Of a stretch of DNA of 27,427 nucleotides, positions 16,278-23,833 are shown one piece after another. The notes under the pieces are model-generated. The model ran no database searches. It saw only the letters and a program-made list of their open reading frames with translations, and was not told where the DNA came from. The position numbers and the translations under genes are program-made. Source of the stretch: Bacteroidia bacterium (lineage in GTDB: Bacteria; Bacteroidota; Bacteroidia; Bacteroidales; Dysgonomonadaceae); contig BNXH01000021.1 of NCBI GenBank assembly GCA_025999435.1, forward strand, positions 1 through 27,427, read 5' to 3'. How positions within the stretch are numbered: position 1 is the first letter of the stretch; every line of letters begins with the position of its first letter.

Positions 16278-17278
16278 TATTTATTTTTCAAGAAAAAAAA
16301 CAGTTCAAATAATTGTGACAGTACGTCCGGATGGTATGAGGCAAAAGCCGGCGAGAATATTTTTGAATATCTTTTTTGTGAGATGCACAGCACTGCCCAT
16401 CGTGCCCATAGGAAAGCTTTAAAATCATCCCGGTCGTATCTTTTTATCTTTTTGTTTTGGCGAAGCAGCTTTTCAAACCATGCCGAAACAGCTTCGGATT
16501 GTTGTACGGAAATATCCTGCTTCCGTCCCAAAGCGTAGAGCCTGAATGTGATCTTATGACAATAAAGTTCCTCGTCGGTAGGCTCTATATCCAGTCTTTT
16601 TAGCTGTTCGCGGATAATCCTGTCTTTCATTTCCTCCTGCAACTGATTGTTCAGCACCGATACATTGGTATCGTGCCAACGGTAAGCCAGCAGGTCTTTT
16701 TGCAGGTTTGCCACCTTGCCCTGCCGTGCTACGCGGCACCATAATTCGTAATCTTCCACATGCTTGTAATCCTCATCGTAACGGTTTTTTTGAAGAACTT
16801 CGCGGCGGATCATTACGCTGGGATGAATAAACGGCGGCGAAAACAGAAGATTGACCTGAAGTAGATTGTCGTCCGGCAGATTGCGTATTTTACCGGTCTT
16901 ATTGAAATTCCCATCTATCACAATGGCGTTTGTTCCACACATCACATAATCGTGATTGTTGTCCAAAAACTCGACCTGATATTCCAGCCTTTCAGGAAAA
17001 CTGAAATCGTCGGCATCCATGCGGGCTATATATTTCCCGTGGCAATAATCGATCCCCTTGTTCAGGGTTTTTATAAGTTTCAGGTTTTCGGGATTCTTGT
17101 AGTAGTAGATACGATTGTCCTTGTAGCGGGATATAATGGTCTCGCTACTGTCGGTAGAACCATCGTTTATAATAATCAGTTCCCAATCCTTGAACGTCTG
17201 GTTCAGGATACTGTCTATTGCCTGGGCAAGGTATTGCTCTGCATTGTAGACCGGCATCAATATGGAAACTTTTGTCAT
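16277..17278 (-). CDS. Family 2 glycosyltransferase
   Basis: A 333-residue GT-A fold enzyme. It begins VSILMPVYNAEQYLAQAIDS and shows the NDGSTD nucleotide-binding motif (38-43), the metal-binding DAD in ARMDADD (88-90) and EDYELW (175-180), which carries the likely catalytic base. Such enzymes add one sugar from a nucleotide sugar to a growing glycan on the cytoplasmic face of the inner membrane. The donor and acceptor are unknown. The stop overlaps the start of licD (TAATG). Upstream, 129 bases of short-word repeats separate it from the fucosyltransferase gene. Confidence 0.93.
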   Translation of the reverse strand: MTKVSILMPVYNAEQYLAQAIDSILNQTFKDWELIIINDGSTDSSETIISRYKDNRIYYYKNPENLKLIKTLNKGIDYCHGKYIARMDADDFSFPERLEYQVEFLDNNHDYVMCGTNAIVIDGNFNKTGKIRNLPDDNLLQVNLLFSPPFIHPSVMIRREVLQKNRYDEDYKHVEDYELWCRVARQGKVANLQKDLLAYRWHDTNVSVLNNQLQEEMKDRIIREQLKRLDIEPTDEELYCHKITFRLYALGRKQDISVQQSEAVSAWFEKLLRQNKKIKRYDRDDFKAFLWARWAVLCISQKRYSKIFSPAFASYHPDVLSQLFELFFFLKNK

Positions 17279-17286
17279 AATCTTTT

Positions 17287-17407
17287 ATAGCTTTTGGCTT
17301 TTAGCCGTTAGCTTTTAGCAACTAAATGATTTGAAAATTCAATGTTTAAATATTTAAATATTAAATCGTTAAATTAATTTATAGCTATTAGCTAAAGGCT
17401 ATTGGCT
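17287..17407. repeat. Short-word inverted repeat between the fucosyltransferase and GT2 genes
   Basis: TAGC-type words (TTTTAGCCGTTAGC) on the left face inverted words (AGCTATTAGCTAAAGGC) on the right, with an AT-rich centre of TTTAAATATTTAAATATTAAAT. It uses the same vocabulary as family C but lacks the core. No ORF lies in it. Confidence 0.6.
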
Positions 17408-18283
17408 TTATATCATCTTCCATCCTTCGGGATAAAAATCTTTCAGCATGGCGTTTTTCTTCTCCTCCCGAAACCATTTATCGGGGCAAACAACAACCTT
17501 GTCGGGGTTGGCATTGAGCCAGGCTCCCCACCAACTAAAACTGCTGTTGGCTGTGATATTGTGCTTACAAAGGCTCATCAGCTGCATGTCGATGTAGCTT
17601 TTGTTTCCCCTGTTCCAATCGACGAACGATACGGGATGATTTCCAAAATTAAGATTTTCTTTTACCCAATCAAAATCATCGGAGAATATATAGAAAGACG
17701 GATTGCTTACTTTTTCGCACAGATACGTAACAGCCTTTTCGTAGTACGACGCGTCGCAGGTAATGAAGTTGGACGCTACGTTTGCATTTTGCACATAATC
17801 GCCCCGGCGGATGTGTATAGATACAGATTCTGTGGCGGTAAGGAGTCCTGCGACATGTTTGTTCTTCCCCTCCAAAGGATGGCGAAAGGTAAAAGCGTCG
17901 CGAATATCGGCTTCAGCGCCTTTAAAGTATTTTTCGTTTTGGAAATAGCCCGACAGAGTAACACTTCCTTTCAGGGAGTCGAATGCAGGTTGATAAAGAA
18001 TAGCATAGGTGTCGGTGAACAGTCCGAAACGCCGGAAGAATGCTCTATGCTTCTGAACGTAAGGGCGCGCCTTTGTCAGCATCCTTCCCCTGAGGGTAGA
18101 TACGATAGGTGCGTCTGTATTGAAAATCCCCAGTTCGTAGCGACGGATAGTGGCATGTGTTTTCTTTGTCAGGGGGTAGAGGTCTATTGCCGGAGACGTA
18201 TTCAGCCGTTTTGCCAACGCCTTTGCCGCCGCGTATTGGAACATCTGGTTCCCTAATCCTCCTGATAATAGTACTGTTACCAT
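17408..18283 (-). CDS. Alpha-1,2-fucosyltransferase (GT11)
   Basis: The 291-residue protein matches GT11, enzymes that transfer fucose (in some members another sugar) from GDP-fucose to a galactose. The start VTVLLSGGLGNQMFQYAAAKALA is the family's motif. HIRRGDYV (157-164) is the GDP-fucose-binding motif, and NSSFSWWGAWLN near residue 250 is a third conserved motif. It belongs to the glycan cluster, between the DUF268 and GT2 genes. Fucosylated surface glycans are common in gut Bacteroidota. Specificity cannot be fixed from sequence alone. Confidence 0.92.
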   Translation of the reverse strand: MVTVLLSGGLGNQMFQYAAAKALAKRLNTSPAIDLYPLTKKTHATIRRYELGIFNTDAPIVSTLRGRMLTKARPYVQKHRAFFRRFGLFTDTYAILYQPAFDSLKGSVTLSGYFQNEKYFKGAEADIRDAFTFRHPLEGKNKHVAGLLTATESVSIHIRRGDYVQNANVASNFITCDASYYEKAVTYLCEKVSNPSFYIFSDDFDWVKENLNFGNHPVSFVDWNRGNKSYIDMQLMSLCKHNITANSSFSWWGAWLNANPDKVVVCPDKWFREEKKNAMLKDFYPEGWKMI

Positions 18284-18301
18284 CTGGTTTTTATATAATG
18301 C

Positions 18302-18326
18302 GGCTGTTAGCTAATAGCTATCAGCT
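18302..18326. repeat. Short TAGC-word repeat between the DUF268 and fucosyltransferase genes
   Basis: GGCTGTTAGCTAATAGC followed by TATCAGC uses the same words as the arms at 10567-10650 and can form only a small hairpin. It lies in the 48-base gap between the two genes. Confidence 0.5.
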
Positions 18327-18331
18327 CATTT

Positions 18332-19108
18332 TCATTTCTTTTTCAGAATAAATATACCACATCCATAGTTACATCCGCAGTTGTCGGCTGTTTTCTGTTC
18401 ATCTAACTCAATATTGCGATGGATATCGCCCCTGTCGTCTACAAACGAAAAAGACAGCAAGCTATATTTATCTTCAAAGTAATCAAGCAGATAGCGTGCC
18501 GAGAAAACTCTGTGCGCATTAAATTCAACCCGCTGAGGGCCAATAGGAACGGAAAAATAGAGCGTTCCTCCGGGTTGTAAAATATTATAAATATTAACAA
18601 GGCCTTTCAGGTGCCCCTCTGCATCGATGGGGTCGCCGTACCTGCCTAGCCCGAAATGTTCTATGGCATGGAGCGAAGACACCGAATCTGCATAGCCTTT
18701 CAGATGCTCGCCTACAGGATTCATCATATCTGCCTGTACAAACTTAATATTGGGCAATTCGCTATCTAAAGGACGGATATCTATCACTTCTATTTCGCGA
18801 AACGATGCCACATGAGACACAAAGCCGTCGATGCGCGAACCTATATCGACATGCCTCGCCGGATCAGCTTTAAAAATATGTTGCGCCACCAGCAAATCCT
18901 GATGGAAATAATGTCCCGATGCATTGCCACCGTCTTCATCCTTATCACGCAGACAAGGATAACTCTTAGTCAATGGAAAAGGTATTCCCGAATCTTTTGT
19001 TTGTCGGGCAAATTCTTTTTTCGTACCTCTGTACCACGGTATCGCTTTCACGCTTCGCATGATGCGGCGGGGGTATATTCCAAATATAAGTTGCAACGTT
19101 TTTAGCAT
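18332..19108 (-). CDS. DUF268 methyltransferase-like protein
   Basis: A 258-residue protein. HVDIGSRIDGFVSHVA (86-101) looks like the S-adenosylmethionine-binding glycine loop of class I methyltransferases. It is followed by EVIDIRPL, FVQADMM, SLHAIEHFGLGRYGD and LQPGGTLYFSVPIG, matching the strand order of that fold and the DUF268 family. Such genes are found in polysaccharide clusters, but the enzyme's substrate is unknown to me. The C-terminus holds a cysteine group (NCGCNYGCG). It overlaps the flippase gene by seven bases, so the two are in one transcript. Confidence 0.75.
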   Translation of the reverse strand: MLKTLQLIFGIYPRRIMRSVKAIPWYRGTKKEFARQTKDSGIPFPLTKSYPCLRDKDEDGGNASGHYFHQDLLVAQHIFKADPARHVDIGSRIDGFVSHVASFREIEVIDIRPLDSELPNIKFVQADMMNPVGEHLKGYADSVSSLHAIEHFGLGRYGDPIDAEGHLKGLVNIYNILQPGGTLYFSVPIGPQRVEFNAHRVFSARYLLDYFEDKYSLLSFSFVDDRGDIHRNIELDEQKTADNCGCNYGCGIFILKKK

Positions 19109-20553
19109 GATTTCTTAAAAGATTGTTTTACAAAATCTATTGTCTCCTGCAATACTACCGATCCCAGCAATTTTACAATAAGCAGATATAAAAAACTGCC
19201 CACAACTAGCGGAACGGCAAACAGAAGGTACATATTTTCGATTCCCAACTTGTTGAGGAATAGTAACGGCAGAAACGATATGCCGGCAATAGCCATATAA
19301 GGAGCAACGTCCAGAAATACTTCTTTCAGTGTGTACAATATCGTTTTGCCCGAAATGTATATTCCGACGCAAAAGGCTACGATATTTACCAGGCTGATTC
19401 CTGCGACCAAACCCACAACACCGTATTTGATGCTGATGAGGATGGACAGGAGCAGCAATATGTTGCGGAAAACTTCGATCCGTAGCATCGTTCCCGATTT
19501 TCCTTTGTATTGGAGCAGCGAGGAGACAAGTCCGTAGAGCGGATAAACAGCCCCGCCTACTGCCAGAATTTGCAGGATAGGAACTACATCGCTCCATTCT
19601 TTGGGCAGATAGAACGCGACTACCGGCTTTGCCAAAACAATAAGCAATAAGCCCACCGGAAAGGAAATAAATGCCGTGATGCGTACTATTTTGCGGAATA
19701 CCTTCTTGCCTCTGGTTCCTTCCTCGCCCACGTTGGTAAGCAAGGGATAAGCCACACTTTTTATTCCTTCGCTGATTATCGACTGTGGTGTGCTGGTCAG
19801 CTTGTTACCCTGTCCATAAGCAGCCACCTGCTCAAAAGAGAACCGTTTACCGATGATAAGCGGAAATATATTGGAACATACCTGATTGAGCAATGCTGTT
19901 AGCAGCAGTTTCAGGCTGAAAGACGACATCTCGCGAATGTGCACATGCCTGTATCCTCCTTCGGGACGCCATTTGACGAACATCCAAAGTAACGAACTTC
20001 GCAGGAAAGCCTGTAATACCTGTTGAGCGGCGAGGCTCCATACTCCGAACCCGTAGTATGCCATCGCGATGGCTACCAATCCCGATATGCACCCTGCAAA
20101 GAGAGTGATGCGGGTATTGGACTTAAAATCGAGCTTTTTCATCAGGTTTACATTCTGTATGGTGGCAAAGGCATTGAATACGAAAGCAAGGAAAATAAAG
20201 CGCGAAAGGTTTGTCAATACCGGTTTTTCGTAATACCAGCTAATAGCAGGAGCCGCCAGAAAGAAAACGATGTAGATAAAAATGCTTATCGAGATATTAA
20301 AATAGAAGACCGAAGTATATTCCTGCGGGCTTACCTCTTTTTTGCGGATAAGGGCAGACGAAAATCCGCTGTCCTGCAACAGGTTGGCAACGGCGGTAAA
20401 CAAGGCGAGCACCCCTACGACGCCTATTTCGTCTTTGGCTATCAGACGGGAGAGAATATAAAAGAAAACAAGTTGGATAACTTGCTGCCCGCCCTTGTCC
20501 ACGAAACTCCAGAAAAGGGCTAAACTTGTTTTTCGCTTGAGATTATCTGCCAT
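19102..20553 (-). CDS. Polysaccharide flippase (Wzx/MATE-like)
   Basis: The 483-residue protein is mostly hydrophobic, with about 12 to 14 membrane segments. Its start SLALFWSFVDKGGQQVIQLVFFYILSR is typical of the WzxC/lipopolysaccharide-exporter branch of the MOP superfamily, as is QDSGFSSALIRKKEVSPQEY. Such proteins flip lipid-linked oligosaccharides across the inner membrane. It is the likely exporter for the product of the downstream glycosyltransferases. It overlaps the DUF268 gene by seven bases and has a good promoter 19 bases upstream of its ATG. Confidence 0.9.
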   Translation of the reverse strand: MADNLKRKTSLALFWSFVDKGGQQVIQLVFFYILSRLIAKDEIGVVGVLALFTAVANLLQDSGFSSALIRKKEVSPQEYTSVFYFNISISIFIYIVFFLAAPAISWYYEKPVLTNLSRFIFLAFVFNAFATIQNVNLMKKLDFKSNTRITLFAGCISGLVAIAMAYYGFGVWSLAAQQVLQAFLRSSLLWMFVKWRPEGGYRHVHIREMSSFSLKLLLTALLNQVCSNIFPLIIGKRFSFEQVAAYGQGNKLTSTPQSIISEGIKSVAYPLLTNVGEEGTRGKKVFRKIVRITAFISFPVGLLLIVLAKPVVAFYLPKEWSDVVPILQILAVGGAVYPLYGLVSSLLQYKGKSGTMLRIEVFRNILLLLSILISIKYGVVGLVAGISLVNIVAFCVGIYISGKTILYTLKEVFLDVAPYMAIAGISFLPLLFLNKLGIENMYLLFAVPLVVGSFLYLLIVKLLGSVVLQETIDFVKQSFKKSC

Positions 20554-20571
20554 CTGTATTTTTGTTGCCTA

Positions 20572-20602
20572 CAAAGGTAATGAAATGAGTTAAATATGCC
20601 AA
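20572..20602 (-). promoter_or_regulatory. Promoter of the flippase-glycan operon
   Basis: The - strand has TTGG (20599-20602), 19 bases, then TACCTTTG (20572-20579). The -33 element lies in the outer word of the adjoining family C element. The leader would be short, about 15 bases. Confidence 0.6.
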
Positions 20603-20690
20603 TTTGAAAATGTGCCAATTAGCCAATTAGTACATTAGCCTTTTTGTCGCTTCGCGCCATTTTCAAATTTTCAAATTTTCAAATTAACTA
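20597..20690. repeat. Family C element with conserved core, between the EptA-like and flippase genes
   Basis: Left words GCCAATTTGAAAATGTGCC and AATTAGCC, the core TTTTTGTCGCTTCGCG plus CCATTTT (20641-20663), then CAAATTTT repeated three times. The AATTTGAAAAT words on the left are the reverse complement of the right arm. The right end reaches the stop codon of the EptA-like gene (20688-20690). Confidence 0.75.
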
Positions 20691-22295
20691 ATCCTCCTTC
20701 ACGTCCGCATACGGCGAATAGCTTTGGTCGGCATGGCGTACATAACGGCCGTCTTCGATCGATTGCTCCACGTATTTTTGAGGGATGATGTAACCCATCA
20801 TTTCCGCCAAAACGTATATCGTGCTCGAATTGTTGATAAGCTTCGTTTTCGGATCGAGGTATTTTGTCATTACGTTGTTTATCTGTTGGGCATTCCGGTT
20901 GATAGTCAGCAACGGAATATCGAACTGAGCCACGCCGTTTTTCCAGGGACCGTGACCTTTGCCCAATATCTCGCCATGATCGGAAAAATGCAGGAACACC
21001 GCTGTAGAATCCTGTTGCATCACCTTGTAAATCTCCCGCAAAACCCTGTCGGTGTGATGGATCGAACGGTCGTACTCGTTTTTCAGGGACTTGTCGCCCG
21101 GTATGGCTTGTGCATCTTCGGCATCGTAGCGGTCAGAATAATCGTTGTGACTGCCTACCAGATGAATAACGAAAAACTGCTTGCGACTGCCATTGTGCAC
21201 CCCTTTGAGTAGAGGAATCAGGTCAAAATCATCGTTCGCCAGGTAGCCCCCTTGCGTAAAGATGGCTTCTTTTGTGCTCGCAGCCAGATATCCCAAATAA
21301 GAATCCTGTATGCCCGAAGACCCTTGGTTCGATATCCAATACGTATCGTAACCCGCGTCGTTGGCAAGATTTATCAATGTTTTTTCTTCGTAGAAAGGCT
21401 TCATGTCGCGTGGCGAGGCAAACGACAGAGCCATCCGCAATACATTGCGTGTAAAGGGTGCCGCCGCTATGCCGTCATAGCGCCTCATCACAGGCGGTTC
21501 GGCAAGTGAAAGGCTATCGAGGAACGGAGTCGTTTTCACGGCATATCCGTATAGCGACAAATGTTTGCGGTAGGCGCTTTCGCCTATTACCAGATATATT
21601 TTTTGCGGAACCTGTATGGTATCGCTATATACAATTCCTTCGGGCAACTTTTTTTCAGCCTGTGCAAATTCACGCAGCAGGTTCATTTCTTCCCGGTAGG
21701 CTACAATGGTGGCTATATTGCCGTAAAGCACAGGGGCATACATATTCACCTTGTCTTGCCCTACCCGTACAGGAAATTCGAGAAAGAGTTCTTCCTGATA
21801 TTCATACTTTATCCGTTTGTAGCAGATGATAGGGAGAATAGCCAACAAATAAGCCAACAGGGCGATTATAGAATATTTACGTGAGAATTTAGCTTCTTTC
21901 AATTCCTTTTCGGCAAATACCAATAGGGCAGAGGTCGCAGCAAAAGCCACGATAGCGGGCAACCATATTTTTTTGAGCATACTGGCGGCCTCGGCGGCAT
22001 GGGTCTCGAAGATGGAAGCCATTACTTCGAGCGATATATCTGTACCCAAGACGAATGCAAAATAGGCGTTGAAAGTATGTATATACGCCAATACCAGCGT
22101 AAATGCAAGGGTGTATTTCGTCTTTGCCAGAATGTTCAGCAAAAAGAGAAACGACAGTACATGCAATGCCATTGGTATGCTGGGCGCGAACCTGATAGGC
22201 AGAAATGCTATTAGCCCGATGTATATCAGCGAAAGAATGGTAAACTTGTACTTGTAGATAAATCTACCCGCTTTCTTTATATGGTCGTTTGTCAT
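20688..22295 (-). CDS. EptA-like phosphoethanolamine transferase
   Basis: The family moves phosphoethanolamine from phosphatidylethanolamine to lipid A or another surface glycan, in the periplasm. The 535-residue protein has five predicted membrane helices in the first 160 residues, then a sulfatase-like domain: E239 in VIGESA (metal ligand), T282 in APFTRNVL (the nucleophile position), SDHGE (438-442) and GKGHGP with H448, all expected for the zinc site. Its length fits the family. It lies upstream of the flippase operon and is separated from it by a family C element. No clear TAnnTTTG box precedes it; TATCTTCG at 22316-22323 has one mismatch. Lipid A is the usual target, but glycan decoration is possible. 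Confidence 0.9.
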   Translation of the reverse strand: MTNDHIKKAGRFIYKYKFTILSLIYIGLIAFLPIRFAPSIPMALHVLSFLFLLNILAKTKYTLAFTLVLAYIHTFNAYFAFVLGTDISLEVMASIFETHAAEAASMLKKIWLPAIVAFAATSALLVFAEKELKEAKFSRKYSIIALLAYLLAILPIICYKRIKYEYQEELFLEFPVRVGQDKVNMYAPVLYGNIATIVAYREEMNLLREFAQAEKKLPEGIVYSDTIQVPQKIYLVIGESAYRKHLSLYGYAVKTTPFLDSLSLAEPPVMRRYDGIAAAPFTRNVLRMALSFASPRDMKPFYEEKTLINLANDAGYDTYWISNQGSSGIQDSYLGYLAASTKEAIFTQGGYLANDDFDLIPLLKGVHNGSRKQFFVIHLVGSHNDYSDRYDAEDAQAIPGDKSLKNEYDRSIHHTDRVLREIYKVMQQDSTAVFLHFSDHGEILGKGHGPWKNGVAQFDIPLLTINRNAQQINNVMTKYLDPKTKLINNSSTIYVLAEMMGYIIPQKYVEQSIEDGRYVRHADQSYSPYADVKED

Positions 22296-22473
22296 AAACT
22301 AATTGTTTCCGATTACGAAGATACAATTATTTTTTATTCCCTTTCTTGTAATTGCTGGAAGGAAATGACGAACAGAAAGAGTTATCAGCTATTTTTATAC
22401 CATAATTTAGGTGTTTAACCGGATAAAAAGAAAAGCATTCTTGATTGAAACATCGTTTCCTGAAATTGTTTTT

Positions 22474-22481
22474 TATATTTG
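22474..22481 (+). promoter_or_regulatory. Promoter of the thioredoxin-like gene, -7 box
   Basis: TATATTTG matches TAnnTTTG, 28 bases before the ATG at 22510. The -33 region is not a clear match. Confidence 0.5.
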
Positions 22482-22509
22482 TATGATATTAATCAATTAA
22501 CATACAGCG

Positions 22510-23586
22510 ATGAAAAGAGTAACCCGATTTTTTTTAACAACGGCAATAGGTTTGCTTACTGTTGCTTCCGGCATTAAAGCACAGTCGTACACGGTAAAAG
22601 GAGTTGCAGACGATGCCCTGAACGGAAAGAAAGCTTATCTTTACGATTATAATACACGCAAAGCAATAGACAGTACGGTAGTAGCCGGCAACAAATTCCT
22701 GTTTAAAGGAACGGCAGACAGCGCGAAGTATGCCAGAATCAGTATCGAGCCCAACTACGCCAATCTTATACTCGAAGCCGGCAATATTATTGCCGATCTG
22801 AAAGGACACAATGCTTCGGGTACTGCACTCAACGAAGCATTGGTGGCTTACAACAAAGGGATGTCTGATCTGTATAAAGAGCGTTCCGATCTGTACAAAG
22901 ACCTGAAAGAAAAGATAAAAGACGAAGCTCAGATGAGAAAAACCTTCGACAGTATAGATGAAGTTTCATGGTCTCCGAGATATGCCGCCCAATTGGAGAA
23001 ATCCTTCGATAAGAATGCAAACAATATAATTGGCGCCATTGTGGCAAGCGATATGTCAATGTCGTATCGTATAGGGCAAATGGATACAATATTTGCCAAA
23101 CTGGACAAGAGTGTTGCGTCTCTGCCTATGGTTACTCGTCTGATAGATCGCAACAATGCTCTGAAGGTAACAGCCGCAGGACAAAAATTCGTAGACTTTA
23201 CCATCGATCAGCCCGACGGAACCAAGAAATCGTTGTCGGACTATGCCGGAAAAGGCAAATATTTGTTGGTAGACTTTTGGGCAAGCTGGTGCGGCCCGTG
23301 CCGTGCCGAAGGCCCTAACCTGAAAGAAATTTATGCAAAGCATAAGGGCGATAAATTCGAACTGTTGGGCGTTGTGGTTTGGGATGAAGTGGACAAGACC
23401 AGGAAAGCTATCGAGGAAGACGGCATGACATGGCCTCAGATCTTAGATGCGAAAGAAATACCTACCACTCTGTATGGTATAAATGGTATTCCGCATATTA
23501 TCCTCATCGGCCCCGATGGTACAATCGTAGCCCGTGAACTTCGCGGCGAAGCGATGAAAGCCAAAATCGACGAGGTATTGAAGTAA
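22510..23586 (+). CDS. TlpA-like thioredoxin-family protein with DUF4369 domain
   Basis: A 358-residue periplasmic protein. A signal peptide (MKRVTRFFLTTAIGLLTVASGIKAQS) is followed by a beta-rich DUF4369 domain (about 26-115: YTVKGVADDALNGKKAYLYDY), a helical, charged middle (about 115-215) and a TlpA/thioredoxin domain from about 225. The active site is WCGPC (W260, C261, C264), with the cis-proline in NGIPHIILIGPDG. Proteins of this build reduce disulfides in the periplasm; DUF4369-thioredoxins are multi-copy in Bacteroidota. It converges with lpd, with a large inverted repeat between them. Confidence 0.93.
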   Translation: MKRVTRFFLTTAIGLLTVASGIKAQSYTVKGVADDALNGKKAYLYDYNTRKAIDSTVVAGNKFLFKGTADSAKYARISIEPNYANLILEAGNIIADLKGHNASGTALNEALVAYNKGMSDLYKERSDLYKDLKEKIKDEAQMRKTFDSIDEVSWSPRYAAQLEKSFDKNANNIIGAIVASDMSMSYRIGQMDTIFAKLDKSVASLPMVTRLIDRNNALKVTAAGQKFVDFTIDQPDGTKKSLSDYAGKGKYLLVDFWASWCGPCRAEGPNLKEIYAKHKGDKFELLGVVVWDEVDKTRKAIEEDGMTWPQILDAKEIPTTLYGINGIPHIILIGPDGTIVARELRGEAMKAKIDEVLK

Positions 23587-23610
23587 GAATCTATTTTACA
23601 AAGAATAAAG

Positions 23611-23825
23611 AAAGAGGCTGTCCCAAAAGTAAAATTACACTATCAAAGTGTTATCCTCTTTGTCATCCTGAGCGCAACGAAGGATCTCATTCCTCAGGAA
23701 AAGAGATATTTCACTCCTGTTGGCTCCGCCGATTTGCAATTCAACATGACAACCAACGGTCACAGGAGCGTAGCGTATGTAAATAGATATAAGAAAATAC
23801 TTTTGGGACAGCCCTTTTCTCTTTT
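23611..23825. terminator. Split bidirectional terminator with an inserted palindrome in its loop
   Basis: The left arm AAAGAGGCTGTCCCAAAAG plus TA (23611-23631) and the right arm TACTTTTGGGACAGCC plus CTTTTCTCTTT (23798-23825) form a stem of about 20 base pairs, with A and T runs at the ends as in two-way terminators between convergent genes. The loop of about 165 bases contains a family B palindrome. The gapA terminator (3777-3809) has nearly the same stem sequence with a very short loop, which suggests this one was interrupted. It could alternatively be a MITE with terminal inverted repeats. Confidence 0.6.
23661..23751. repeat. Family B palindromic repeat inside the split terminator
   Basis: TGTCATCCTGAGCGCAACG and GAAGGATCTC on the left pair with GAGATATTTC and TTCAACATGACA on the right. 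Compared with the copy at 9088-9158 the right arm has an extra segment, TGTTGGCTCCGCCGATTTGC. Confidence 0.75.
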
Positions 23826-23833
23826 ATTCCGTT

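Noticed and set aside
17402..18256. A 284-codon + strand ORF opposite the fucosyltransferase gene
   Set aside because: It mirrors the coding frame of a clear GT11 gene and shows no recognisable motif; long antisense frames are common in this base composition.
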